Assembly (NCBI GenBank): GCA_030345135.1
Contig: CP128386.1
Location: 2,753,677 to 2,817,676, forward strand
Reading direction: 5' to 3'
Origin: Chitinophagaceae bacterium DXS
Lineage (GTDB): Bacteria; Bacteroidota; Bacteroidia; Chitinophagales; Chitinophagaceae
DNA length: 64,000 nt
The position numbers and the translations under genes are program-made. This document shows, piece by piece, positions 17,051 through 26,348 of the stretch (positions are counted from its first letter, which is position 1; every line of letters starts with the position of its first letter). The notes beneath the pieces were generated by a model. That model searched no databases. It saw only the letters and a list, made by a program, of their open reading frames with translations, and had not been told where the DNA came from.

Positions 17051-18560
17051 AAAAAGTGGAACAAAAATAAAATTTCATCCTTCACAACCAAAAGAATTTT
17101 ATTACTGCAAAGCAGTTTCTTCCAACGATTTATCAACACGAATAACAGTGTGTTGTTAAGTACGCCAGATAAAGCTGCGCAACAAATATTGTTATGAAAA
17201 TAACAAATTGCTGCGCAGCAAATTTATCACTCCACATGTGCTGGAGCAGCTATAATTTTCGCAGGGCTACTCATCATATCTCTGATATATTTCGTAGATC
17301 ATGCGCCGACTAACGGGAGTGGGATCGGGTACAATTTTGCGACGGCGTAATCAAATAGTGTTGGAATGATGATCATGTTATTGGTAAGCCACTCGCTGTG
17401 CTGCATACCAACGGCGGTCAAATAGTGTTGGAATATACATTCTGTCCCGAAGTTAAGGGTATTCAGTCTGGCATTATAGGTACGATGCTGGCCTCAGGTT
17501 TTCGCCATTGTCGTCAGATTAGAGTTATTGATTTTCAATGCAAACCAACTGTAAATTGAAAAAAAATATTGAGATAGCTAAGGGGCAGGAAATTTAGCAA
17601 GCTGGGAAATGGGAAAGTGCAAGTTGATGATTATGTTGTTAGTACACGAGCCGTACATTGTATTGTAAAAAGCCGATCTGCAGTGCCTGACCCAAATCAA
17701 CAAGCAAGTAAATGAATCGAAAAACAATAATTATAGTAGCTGTGATACTTCTTACAATAATTGTATCCTTCTTTTTGATAGATCGGTATGTTGGAAATTT
17801 ATGTGATTTACATCCGCCAGAATAGTCAATCCTTTTGCCTCTGGCACAGAAACGTGACCGTCGTTGTTGGTGTGCAGGGCAGGTTGGTGAGTAAGCGCAC
17901 CAACAAGTGAGGCTTTTCGAAAGCATAGAAAAAGCTCGAGTCGATCACTATGTTGTTGATACGCCACGTGCATTGGCATCGCTGCATACAAACCGGCGGT
18001 CATCGTGCAAGTTCAGCTGTGCAGGCTTAAGACGTTTGCAGGTATCTCGCACAAGCTGAAAGCTGGGGTTATTAATAAAAGAATATCAAACCAGGAATGA
18101 GGAGATGCGAAGTGGAATTAACAATCAGACTATGGCTAGCAGAATTTTGACTGAAGCGGCCTACGAGGGGTGTTTTCAAAATTATTACTTAACATAATAT
18201 AAATTATAGGAAAATAATATAGTTTTTAAAAAGAACTGCATGTGGCTCAAATGCTTGTGATCATTGGTTTCCGCCTGTGTCTTCAGGTGATTGCCCTGGA
18301 ACGTAATTGCGTGGCTCGATAAATTGGTCACAACGGAATCATTACAAATTTGCAAAGCCTTCGTTGAGGAATTTTAAATTCCAAGTGGCGCGAAATTGTT
18401 TATCACGGGCAAACAGATTCCTTGAAATACTCTCGCGAATGACTGTTTTGATCAAACTATTTTTTGCGTTTTCATTCTGTTTTTGGGAATATAAAAAGCG
18501 TTCAGCTTACAAGTCGAGATTTCTGTCCAACGCCTCAGATTGATTCAGTCTCAGAGAATT
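17051..18560. other. Large gap with degenerate short repeats, no supported gene
   Basis: About 1.5 kb. A 17-base word, TCAAATAGTGTTGGAAT, occurs exactly twice, 67 bp apart (17351 and 17418). A second, imperfect pair of ~50-base segments lies at about 17379-17420 and 17950-18001, sharing ATGTT(A/G)TTG, GCTGCATAC and CGGCGGTCA. Minus-strand open frames such as 17752-18003 have no recognisable family and carry no start context. It looks like the remains of decayed, duplicated genes. Confidence 0.4.
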
Positions 18561-18565
18561 TGAAT

Positions 18566-18597
18566 TAAAAAGGCCAATCTAATTGATTGGCTTTTAA
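18566..18597 (-). terminator. Terminator of signal peptidase gene
   Basis: GCCAATC/GATTGGC stem extended by A/T pairs, with a 5-nt loop, 20-50 bp after the lepB stop codon and ending in a T run on the minus strand. Confidence 0.75.
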
Positions 18598-18619
18598 TTT
18601 ATTGAATCTGATTACCTGA

Positions 18620-20140
18620 TTATTTTATTGATTTAAAGATCCTTTTCCATCGAGGCCCGTTATTCCAGCTAAACCAGATCAACGACGCTTTGCCTACAAC
18701 ATGTGTTTCAGGAACAAATCCCCAGAAACGGCTGTCCTGGCTGCGGTGCCTATTGTCACCCATCATCCAATAGTAATTGTACTTAAGCGTGTATGTATTT
18801 GTAGGCTTTCCATTGATCACGAACTGGCCGTTATTTTCCTCCAATGTGTTTCCTTCATAAGTCGTTATAATTCTTCTGTACAAGGAAATATTGTTATTAT
18901 TCAATGTTACAACTTCTCCTTTTTTAGGTATATGCAACGTACCGAAGTTGTCAGCGTTCCAAGGAAAATTCTTTGTATCGAACGGAAACATTTGCGGGTT
19001 AACAGTTCCGGTAGCTTCATTGTTTGGCTCAATGCTTACCACATTTGGCTGTGTTTTCAGGTTAGCAAGCATGCTTTCAGTACAGTTGATGTTGAAGGTA
19101 TTTTGAGCGACAGGCATGAAATTATCAGCATCATCCGGACCGTCTTCAGTGATCTTTATGCCAAGTACATCGTGCAGATACTCGTTAGAGAATGGCGCCT
19201 TTACAGTTACAATATAATCTGACTGAGCGTCTGGTGCTACAAATGCCGGCTGATTGTTCACGTAAAGTCTTCCTTCTTTTATAAAGATATTGTCGCCAGG
19301 CATGCCCACGCAACGTTTAATGTAGTTATCCGTTTTATCCATTGGATGAACGATCACGTCGTGCTCAGCGAAAAGCTTGTTCCGGTCGCCACCATACTGT
19401 GCGCGCAAAACATCATAATACGGCCTCAAACTGAGATAGTCCGGTTCATTGATAATGGTATCACCAGCGGGGAAATTAAATACAACTACATCATTACGTT
19501 TAATTTCAGTAAAGCCTGGTAATCTCTTGTAATCCAATTGAATCCACTTAACATAAGATGGCGCGGTTCTGCTGAACGGCAGCGTATTATGAACAAATGG
19601 AAAGCTAATGGGTGTCTGCGGAATGCGCGGACCATAGCTCATTTTATTTACAAAAAGAAAGTCGTTGATCATGAGCGTTTTTTCCATACTTCCCGTCGGG
19701 ATGACGTAGGCTTCAAAAACGAACGTTCGGATCAGTGTCGCTGCTACAACTGCAAAAACTGCAGCGTCAATCCATTCGCGGGCTGAAGATTTTTTGTAAA
19801 GCTTCACTACTTCAGGGCCTCCCCATTTTACATCATCCGAAAAACCGAGATATGGCAGATAGATGAATGGAACAAATACTGTTAGGATATGTTCCCACAA
19901 AGTGAACTTGCCGAAATGCATTACGAATATGATGGTGATCCAGATGGTTACAAACTGACCTGCGATTGGGATCAGCTGCATCCAGAACCAGAATTTCTTT
20001 ATACCGCAAAGCTTAACGATGTACCAGGTATTATAGAAAGGAATGAGTGCTTTCCAGGGTTCTATGCCTGCTTTTTTAAACATGCCATAAAGTCCAACGT
20101 GCCAGCCTACTATAAATAAAATAAAAATGATCCAACCCAT
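18620..20140 (-). CDS. lepB: Signal peptidase I
   Basis: 506-residue membrane serine protease that removes signal peptides from exported proteins. Three or four hydrophobic segments occupy residues 1-110 (for example MGWIIFILFIVGWHVGLYGM and WIDAAVFAVVAATLIRTFVF). The catalytic Ser is in IPTGSMEKTL and the general-base Lys in YIKRCVGMPGD. The family box MMGDNRHRSQDSR (GDNxxxSxDSR) is present near the C-terminus. It is longer than the E. coli enzyme (324 residues) because of an insert between the Lys box and the final box, normal for Bacteroidota. It lies downstream of the GH2 gene but separated by a 369-bp repeat gap. Confidence 0.96.
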   Translation of the reverse strand: MGWIIFILFIVGWHVGLYGMFKKAGIEPWKALIPFYNTWYIVKLCGIKKFWFWMQLIPIAGQFVTIWITIIFVMHFGKFTLWEHILTVFVPFIYLPYLGFSDDVKWGGPEVVKLYKKSSAREWIDAAVFAVVAATLIRTFVFEAYVIPTGSMEKTLMINDFLFVNKMSYGPRIPQTPISFPFVHNTLPFSRTAPSYVKWIQLDYKRLPGFTEIKRNDVVVFNFPAGDTIINEPDYLSLRPYYDVLRAQYGGDRNKLFAEHDVIVHPMDKTDNYIKRCVGMPGDNIFIKEGRLYVNNQPAFVAPDAQSDYIVTVKAPFSNEYLHDVLGIKITEDGPDDADNFMPVAQNTFNINCTESMLANLKTQPNVVSIEPNNEATGTVNPQMFPFDTKNFPWNADNFGTLHIPKKGEVVTLNNNNISLYRRIITTYEGNTLEENNGQFVINGKPTNTYTLKYNYYWMMGDNRHRSQDSRFWGFVPETHVVGKASLIWFSWNNGPRWKRIFKSIK

Positions 20141-20182
20141 AATTTTATATTAATGCTGGCAAAAATACCATTATAAACAACC

Positions 20183-20509
20183 TTACAAAATGAACAATGG
20201 GAAAGTTTTATAAAAAGCCGTTAAATTGGGTGGAACCAGGGAGACAGCGCGACACTGAGAAACGCTGAGACTTTTTGCCGCTAAGACGCTAAGGCGCAAA
20301 GAAGTGCTAAGGGTTTTTGAAACACAGAGACACTGACGGCACGGATAACCATAAGGGAATTTTGAACCACGGAGCGCCAACGCGCCGAAATGTGCACAAA
20401 GCTAAACGCCGCGCCGCTGCCTCGTTGCGTGCGTGGCGTAAAACTCTCTTCTATAATACATGAAGCCAACAAGGGCTTAAACGTATAACGTAAAACTTAT
20501 AACGTACAA
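20183..20509. repeat. Intergenic repeat: CACGGAG/CGCAAAG words and a GTATAACGTAAAACT heptad array
   Basis: Non-coding. 20220-20420 carries degenerate copies of the words GGAACCAGGGAGAC, CTAAGACGCTAAGGCGCAAAG and GAACCACGGAGCG, the same family as at 23290 and 34920. 20477-20510 is a ~7-nt period array (CGTATAA, CGTAAAA, CTTATAA, CGTACAA) whose last bases run into the stop codon of the GH2 gene. Confidence 0.65.
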
Positions 20510-23257
20510 CTAGAAAGCGAACCACAGCTCTCCTTCCACTGGCTTATTATTTAACAACATATTCTTCTGACTTTCAGGGCCCATGGATGTGGCTTGTTGA
20601 AATTTAGTTCCAATTGCAGGAATTGCGCTCATGAATCCAAGCGATGCATTTGGGAATGCCGGAGTAACATTATCATTTGTCATTGTCTTTGGCTTTTGCG
20701 GAACCAGCATCTGAAGAAAAACGTTGTCGTTATTGGTGTAAATGGTAAAATCAGATTCTTTGGTCTGGATGGTTGTCCAGTACACATTGGCATGGTATCC
20801 TTTGAACTCTGGATAGTTCCAGTTCTCGCCGGTAACTGTGTTGTTGTATGCTTTTTGCCACACACCGAACTGCATTCCCTGCAGGCGGTTCTTCCAAACG
20901 CGGTATGGTCCGCGGCCGAGCCATTTCATCCCCGTGATTTTTTCTTCAGGATAATTAAAAGTAATTCCCATGAAATCCCGTTCGCCTTTTGGCGCGTATT
21001 TGTATGAAAGCTTCGGCAGTTTGCCCGGCGCGAAAGTCCACGACATCTTGCTCCAGCCATTGCCGGAATAAGATATTTCCAGTATAACAGTGTCCTGATT
21101 TTTCGTTAGATCAAATGATTGTTTCACCTGATCCGGGCCTGCTGATGGTCCGCCCGATAATGAAATCTCTTTGCCTGAAGCATTGGTTACTTTTTGTAAA
21201 TACCCGGAAGTTGTGTCGAAGGTATAAGTAATGTTGTTGGATACGATCTGCAATAACTTATCGTGATTTTTTATTTCGGTAGCAGTGTTTAATGTATTGG
21301 TTACCAGTTTTTTATTTACCTGTATTGCAGTTTGTAGTGGCCAACTCCAGGTGCTAATTTCTTTGCCGTCTTTGGCGATGGCTGTAACGTATAGCGCCTG
21401 GGATTTTGGCAGACTTGAAAGCACGGGTAATGGTATGGAGCGCTTCTCTCCTGGCAAAATGGATGGCATGTTAATGAAACCAGAATCAACCCAATTGGTC
21501 ATTGATTCATTCCCCTTTGACGAAGAAAAGTTCGCCAGCTTCCATTTCAATTTACAGTCACTTAAGTTGGTGAAATGGTATCTGTTTTCAACAAGCAGAT
21601 TTCCGTCGAAGTCAACAGACAATGTTTTCGTAGAAATATAAACCGGACTCCAGATCTGTTTGATGGCATAATAACTTGCTTCTTTTTCCCTGTACGGACC
21701 AATAATACCGTCAGGTGCGTGATTTCCGTGGCAATCTATCATGCCATTCATATCTGTTCTGACAACACCCTCATCATGAAATGCCCATAAGAAGCCTCCT
21801 GCATTTGCATGATACGTGCGCATGCGTTCCCAAAAGTCTTCCAGACCTGCTGCATGGCCGCCATCATAAAGTCCATGCATATATTCTGTCGGAAAGAACA
21901 CATCGTTGCCATAAAGGCTTTCATTAACGATGTACTTGTAGTCCGGGTAATGTTTGGTATCTGTGCCGTTGAACTTCTCCCACGGATGAATCACCAGTCG
22001 CTTTTGCGGATCATACAACGCATAGTCATTATCCAAAGCGCGGTTCCAGCCACCTTCATTACCATTATCCCAAATAACAATGCTTGGATGATTAACATCG
22101 CGGGTCACCAACTCCTTCACCAATCTTTTGCCTGAGACTGTATCGTATGCTGCCTGCCAGCCGGTTAATTCATCGAGTACCATCAGTCCCAATGAGTCGC
22201 ATAGATCAAGAAATTGTCTGTCTGGTGGGTAATGACTCATTCGGACCGCGTTCATATTCATGTCCTTTATCAGGCCTATATCCATTAAGTGAATGTCGCG
22301 GCTTAAGGTTCTTCCGCTGGCTGGCCACTCGCTATGTCTGTCAACACCTTTGAAGACGACTTTTGTTCCATTGAGATAAAAGCCATCATGTGGCTTTAAA
22401 ACTGCAGTTCTAAATCCAAAACGCTGGTTTACAGAGTGTATGATTGAGTTGTTTCTTATAAGATTAAAAGTGATCTGGTAGAGATTGGGTTGTTCGGGAT
22501 TCCATAAAAGAATATGATCAAATGATTGCGTCAATATAGATTCATTGCCTGCCAACGATACAGTAAAAGATTTTCCAACAACTGTTCCGTTAAGCGTTTG
22601 TACCTTGGCTTGTATAACGTCGCCCGGTTTTGTATTGTTATGAAAGATTGTAGCTTCAAGATTTCCGTCAGCTGTTGCATTAATTGCGGTACGCTCTATA
22701 TGTGTTTGAGGTAGAGCTTCGAGATAGACTGGTCTGTAAATTCCGCCAAAAGCCCAGAAGTCTCCTCCCCTTTCAGCTTTTTCTATACTGGCATTTGATG
22801 AAGCTTTACTAACTGTAACATCTAATTTATTTGTTGCGCCAAATTTTACAAGACTGGTTATGTCATAACTGAATTCATAAAATCCGCCCTGGTGAACTGG
22901 TCCGCATGACTTGCCATTGACTTTCACTTCCACATCTGTCATGGCTCCTTCAAAGATGATCTTTACTATTTTATTCTGCCATGATGCCGGAACCGTAAAG
23001 CTGGTTTTGTATAATCCTTGTTCATTGATCTTGTCTTTATCATGGCCATAAGTGTATTGACCAAAACCCTGCAGCTCCCAGTTGGATGGCACGGCAATCT
23101 TGGTCCATTTACCACTGTTGTTTCCTTTAGTGCAGAAAAAACCCCATTGAACGGTGTGGTCTTTATCTGTACCGGAGATGTATTGCCTGACGGTTTGTTG
23201 TGCGTGAAGTGATTGAAAAATGATGAATAGTAAAAAGAGGAATAAGACTTTTTTCAT
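20510..23257 (-). CDS. Glycoside hydrolase family 2 (beta-galactosidase-like), secreted
   Basis: 915 residues from ATG 23257, chosen because it begins a signal peptide (MKKVLFLFLLFIIFQSLHAQ). Residues ~25-220 form the jelly-roll sugar-binding domain (KIAVPSNWELQGFGQYTYG, RGGDFWAFGGIYRPVYLE). Then come an Ig-like domain with FGFRTAVLKPHDGFYLNG and the TIM barrel with KGVDRHSEWPASGRTLS, MSHYPP, the acid/base WDNGNEGG and a FLWAFHDEGV strand. The C-terminal part has a further beta domain with YPEEKITGMKWLGRGPYRVW. Probably removes beta-linked galactose or a related side-chain sugar at the cell surface or in the periplasm. Last gene of the susC-led PUL. Confidence 0.9.
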   Translation of the reverse strand: MKKVLFLFLLFIIFQSLHAQQTVRQYISGTDKDHTVQWGFFCTKGNNSGKWTKIAVPSNWELQGFGQYTYGHDKDKINEQGLYKTSFTVPASWQNKIVKIIFEGAMTDVEVKVNGKSCGPVHQGGFYEFSYDITSLVKFGATNKLDVTVSKASSNASIEKAERGGDFWAFGGIYRPVYLEALPQTHIERTAINATADGNLEATIFHNNTKPGDVIQAKVQTLNGTVVGKSFTVSLAGNESILTQSFDHILLWNPEQPNLYQITFNLIRNNSIIHSVNQRFGFRTAVLKPHDGFYLNGTKVVFKGVDRHSEWPASGRTLSRDIHLMDIGLIKDMNMNAVRMSHYPPDRQFLDLCDSLGLMVLDELTGWQAAYDTVSGKRLVKELVTRDVNHPSIVIWDNGNEGGWNRALDNDYALYDPQKRLVIHPWEKFNGTDTKHYPDYKYIVNESLYGNDVFFPTEYMHGLYDGGHAAGLEDFWERMRTYHANAGGFLWAFHDEGVVRTDMNGMIDCHGNHAPDGIIGPYREKEASYYAIKQIWSPVYISTKTLSVDFDGNLLVENRYHFTNLSDCKLKWKLANFSSSKGNESMTNWVDSGFINMPSILPGEKRSIPLPVLSSLPKSQALYVTAIAKDGKEISTWSWPLQTAIQVNKKLVTNTLNTATEIKNHDKLLQIVSNNITYTFDTTSGYLQKVTNASGKEISLSGGPSAGPDQVKQSFDLTKNQDTVILEISYSGNGWSKMSWTFAPGKLPKLSYKYAPKGERDFMGITFNYPEEKITGMKWLGRGPYRVWKNRLQGMQFGVWQKAYNNTVTGENWNYPEFKGYHANVYWTTIQTKESDFTIYTNNDNVFLQMLVPQKPKTMTNDNVTPAFPNASLGFMSAIPAIGTKFQQATSMGPESQKNMLLNNKPVEGELWFAF

Positions 23258-23289
23258 ATGCAGTTGCGTTGAGAGCATGCAATATCGTG

Positions 23290-23920
23290 ATTTTTTTGAA
23301 CCACGGAGGCACCGCGAATGAACGAAACACGGAGATCTTTGCCACAAAGACGCAAAGACGAGAAGGGGGCACAAAGTTTATGAACCACGGAGGCACGGCG
23401 AATGAACGAAACACGGAGATCTTTGCCACAAAGACGCAAAGACGAGAAGGGGCACAAAGTCTATGAACCACGGCGGCACAGAAGGCACAGGCGAAACACA
23501 GCAATTTTTTGCCACTAAGACTGCAAGTGGCAAAGATACTTTAGACCAAAAAGTGATTTAAAAAACTTAGTGCCTCTTTGTGTTCCTCGTGTCTTCGTGT
23601 TTCAGAAAAGTCTGTCGTGGTTCTTCGTGTCTTCCGTGCCTCCGTGGTTTTATTTTCTTCGTGCCTCTTTGCGTCCTTCGTGTCTTCGTGTTTCAGAAAA
23701 GTCCGTCGTGGTTCTCCGTGCCTTCTGTGCCTCCGTGGTTTTATTTCTTCGTGCCGCTTTGCGTCCTTCATGTCTTGGTGTTTCAGACAAGTCCGTCGTG
23801 GTTCTTCGTGTCTTCCGTGCCTCCGTGGTATTGTTTCTTCGTGCCGCTTTGCGTCCTTCGTGTCTTCGTGTTTCAAAAAAAATCCGTCGTGTTTCTCCCT
23901 GTCGCCCGTGCCTCCGTGGT
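23290..23920. repeat. Inverted arrays of ~88-90 bp intergenic repeats
   Basis: Left arm, 23293-23520: two near-identical ~88-bp units plus a partial third, each with GAACCACGGAGGCAC, GAAACACGGAGATC and CACAAAGACGCAAAGACG. Right arm, 23565-23920: about four ~90-bp units of the same word family in the opposite orientation (CTTTGCGTCCTTCGTGTC, GTGCCTCCGTGGTTTTA). The two arms can pair into a large hairpin. Open frames of up to 279 codons here arise from the repeats and are rejected. The right arm abuts the stop codon of the GH9 gene. Confidence 0.8.
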
Positions 23921-23921
23921 T

Positions 23922-25709
23922 TTACCAGCCGGCTTGAGGCGCGAGTGCTTCGAAGGCATTGGCGATGTATACAAGCGGTGCGTTCCAGTTGATGGCGATT
24001 TCGTTGCTGGCATATGCGGGATCAATATCAACATACGCTGTCTCCGGTTCTGTGAATTCATATTTGCTGCCGTCCTGGCGACCGGGATTGGGACCGCCTG
24101 CCAAAAGGCCGGGAATAGGAGCTGCAATATTATCCGCAACAGAAGGACGATGATGAGGATGCATGGTGCTTTTACAACCTACGCCTGTTACGAAGCTATA
24201 GCCAGTAGCATTCCGGCCAAGAATATAATCAAGATTGGAAAGTGCGTTGGTAAGATATTTTTTATCGCGTGTTTGAAGCCAGGCATTGATCAAAATAATA
24301 GACTGATTAGCTGCATTGGAATTACTACCCCAGTTAAAGTCCTTTGGCGATCTGCCCATTACCGTTTTAAAGGCGTTAGCCTGCACGGGCTCCAGATAGC
24401 CATCAGCAAATGCAATTAATTGTTTACTCACAAATGCAATATCATTTGAATAAGCAGCCAGATTATTTTTTCTGCGGAGCAAAGTATAGTACCCAAGCAT
24501 CTGCACGTTGCTCCATGAAGGAAGTGTCATTGTAGTATTGATGTGTTGCTGCACTACAGCATAATATTGCTTGTCTTTTGTCGTAGCCAATAATTCGCTG
24601 GCTGCCCAAAACCATTCGTCGTCAAAATGCTTGTCGCCATAAGCACCTGTCGTTATTTTGGGAGAGAATGTTTTATTGATCTCTTCCTGGTTATATGCAA
24701 CAGCCGGATTAGCCAATGCCCATTGCCAAGCGGATTGAGAAGCTTTCAGACAACTGTCACTTAATCCGGGCAGTTGCTTGTCGAACTTCTTAAAGATGCG
24801 GCAAGCCTGGGCCGTTACGGCTGCAAAATCCAGTGTGGCGGCTGTTCCTTTTTGCACCACATATCTTGACAGTTTCGTAATACCCGGCATCACCATGCCG
24901 TCAAATGCAGCATTGGTACATTTATGATACACGCCGCCATCATTAGGATCCTGCATGGTGAGCATCCATCTTAAATTATAACATACTTCGTTTAATATGT
25001 CGGGTACTTTATCATTGCTTTCCGGAATATTGGTTTCCAGTGTATCGAAGTATGTGGTAAAATCCTCGTACGCAGATAACAAGGTTCCCATTGTAATACC
25101 TGAATTCACAATGTATTTGTTATAGTCGCCGGCATCATACCAGCCATACGGACTGGAGATGACAAAACCTTCCGGTCTTTTTGGTGTTGCTGCTGAAGCG
25201 TGGATCAACACTGCGGTATCCGGATGTCCCGCAGGCCTTGCCCATTTGCCTGCATATTTCTCTTCCAGGGGCATCGAAACCCGCTGGTAGTAAAAGCCTT
25301 TTAATGATGAAACCGCTACAGCATGTTGTGCATGTTGTTTGATCTCAAAGCTGCATGAGTTGGGATAACCGGGAATAGCTACAACATATTTCCCATTTTT
25401 TTGAAAGGATGAAAAATCTGCATAACGCGTCTTCAATGACGAATTCTTTGATTGCATTTCATTTTCAAGCTTTCCTTTGAAAACAGTATCTTTTTTGGAT
25501 TCGGAGAGAATAAAAAAATCATCACTGTTAACAGGTGCAATAATGATTGCGGCTTTGGGACCTTTGGTATAATATCCTACGTGGTTAATGCGAATCTTAT
25601 TTATCTCAGATTGAGCTTTTGCGGTGACGTACATTGGCAACGAGAATAAAAGCAAAATCAATTTCGATAAATGTCTTTTTCTGTTTAATGGTTCGTGATT
25701 CGCAATCAT
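23922..25709 (-). CDS. Glycoside hydrolase family 9 endo-beta-glucanase-type enzyme, secreted
   Basis: 595 residues. Hydrophobic signal near residues 15-33 (LSKLILLLFSLPMYVTAKAQ), then an N-terminal Ig-like CelD-type domain (RINHVGYYTKGPKAAIII) and an (alpha/alpha)6 barrel. GH9 hallmarks are YGWYDAGDYNKY (catalytic-base Asp), the MHPHHRPS box and FTEPETAYVD with the proton-donor Glu followed by YASNEIAINWNAPL. Cleaves beta-1,4-glucan backbones such as xyloglucan, mixed-linkage glucan or glucomannan. Third from last in the PUL, between the GH-A hydrolase and GH2. Confidence 0.92.
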   Translation of the reverse strand: MIANHEPLNRKRHLSKLILLLFSLPMYVTAKAQSEINKIRINHVGYYTKGPKAAIIIAPVNSDDFFILSESKKDTVFKGKLENEMQSKNSSLKTRYADFSSFQKNGKYVVAIPGYPNSCSFEIKQHAQHAVAVSSLKGFYYQRVSMPLEEKYAGKWARPAGHPDTAVLIHASAATPKRPEGFVISSPYGWYDAGDYNKYIVNSGITMGTLLSAYEDFTTYFDTLETNIPESNDKVPDILNEVCYNLRWMLTMQDPNDGGVYHKCTNAAFDGMVMPGITKLSRYVVQKGTAATLDFAAVTAQACRIFKKFDKQLPGLSDSCLKASQSAWQWALANPAVAYNQEEINKTFSPKITTGAYGDKHFDDEWFWAASELLATTKDKQYYAVVQQHINTTMTLPSWSNVQMLGYYTLLRRKNNLAAYSNDIAFVSKQLIAFADGYLEPVQANAFKTVMGRSPKDFNWGSNSNAANQSIILINAWLQTRDKKYLTNALSNLDYILGRNATGYSFVTGVGCKSTMHPHHRPSVADNIAAPIPGLLAGGPNPGRQDGSKYEFTEPETAYVDIDPAYASNEIAINWNAPLVYIANAFEALAPQAGW

Positions 25710-26348
25710 CGTATGTAAATTGTAATTTATAGATTATCATTTTTTCGAACGTTCTTTTGGCTTGATCCAAAAAACTCCCACCTGAATGACGACAGTCGGG
25801 CAGGAAAAACTTAAGGCAAACATCCGCCCGGATGAATCCGTTCGGACGGGCGAATGCCTCCGTCCCCACAGTACTGTGGGGACCGCCAACGTCTCTCCAA
25901 ACTGCAGCTTGCACTGCCTTGTACAGGCGGGCTCTACATTTTTATTTCAATCAGCAATAAACTATTAACTCCTTCTATCGCCGGTACCGCGATGTAATTT
26001 TTCGTCTTGAAAATCTTTAACAGCGTGGCTTTACTTGCCAGTCATAAAAACCTGCAACGTCTCATTTAAAACGTACAACGTATCACATAATACTTATAAC
26101 TCCCTTTCAGAAACCGTCACCGGCATAAAGCCGGCAACGGTGCTGTTATTCCCAATATAAGACACTCGAGTTTTACGTTGTAAGTTATACGTTGTACGTT
26201 TATGAAAATACCTGTAAACATCGTGATCATAGTCTTGCATTTGAGTTCGAAAAGACAAGCTACAACATCCTTTCTGTCATAAAACTTACAACTAAGAACT
26301 CACCCTGGTTTTAGGCTTTAAGCTTTAGGCTTTGGGCTTTCTTACAAC
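25710..26348. repeat. PUL intergenic region with palindromes and inverted heptad arrays
   Basis: Non-coding. It holds: a CACCTGAATGACGACAGTCGGGCAGG-type element at 25778-25803 (given here as parts CACCTGAATGACG and ACAGTCGGGCAGG), related copies at 36281 and 43398; a perfect 22-bp palindrome GTCCCCACAGT/ACTGTGGGGAC at 25862-25883; inverted arms of a CGTACAACGTAT-type heptad array at 26069-26103 and 26170-26202; between them a hairpin ACCGT-CCGGC/GCCGG-ACGGT at 26113-26141; and a GGCTTTAAGCTTTAGG heptad array at 26310-26340 ending at the stop codon of the next gene. Confidence 0.65.

Noticed and set aside
16901-17197. 98-codon frame containing GMTGFEPAAS
   Set aside because: It is the false translation of tRNA-Pro on the opposite strand.
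23541-24419. Long frames on both strands (up to 279 codons)
   Set aside because: Produced by the ~90-bp repeats and by the reverse of GH9; repeats without internal stops give open frames in several phases.
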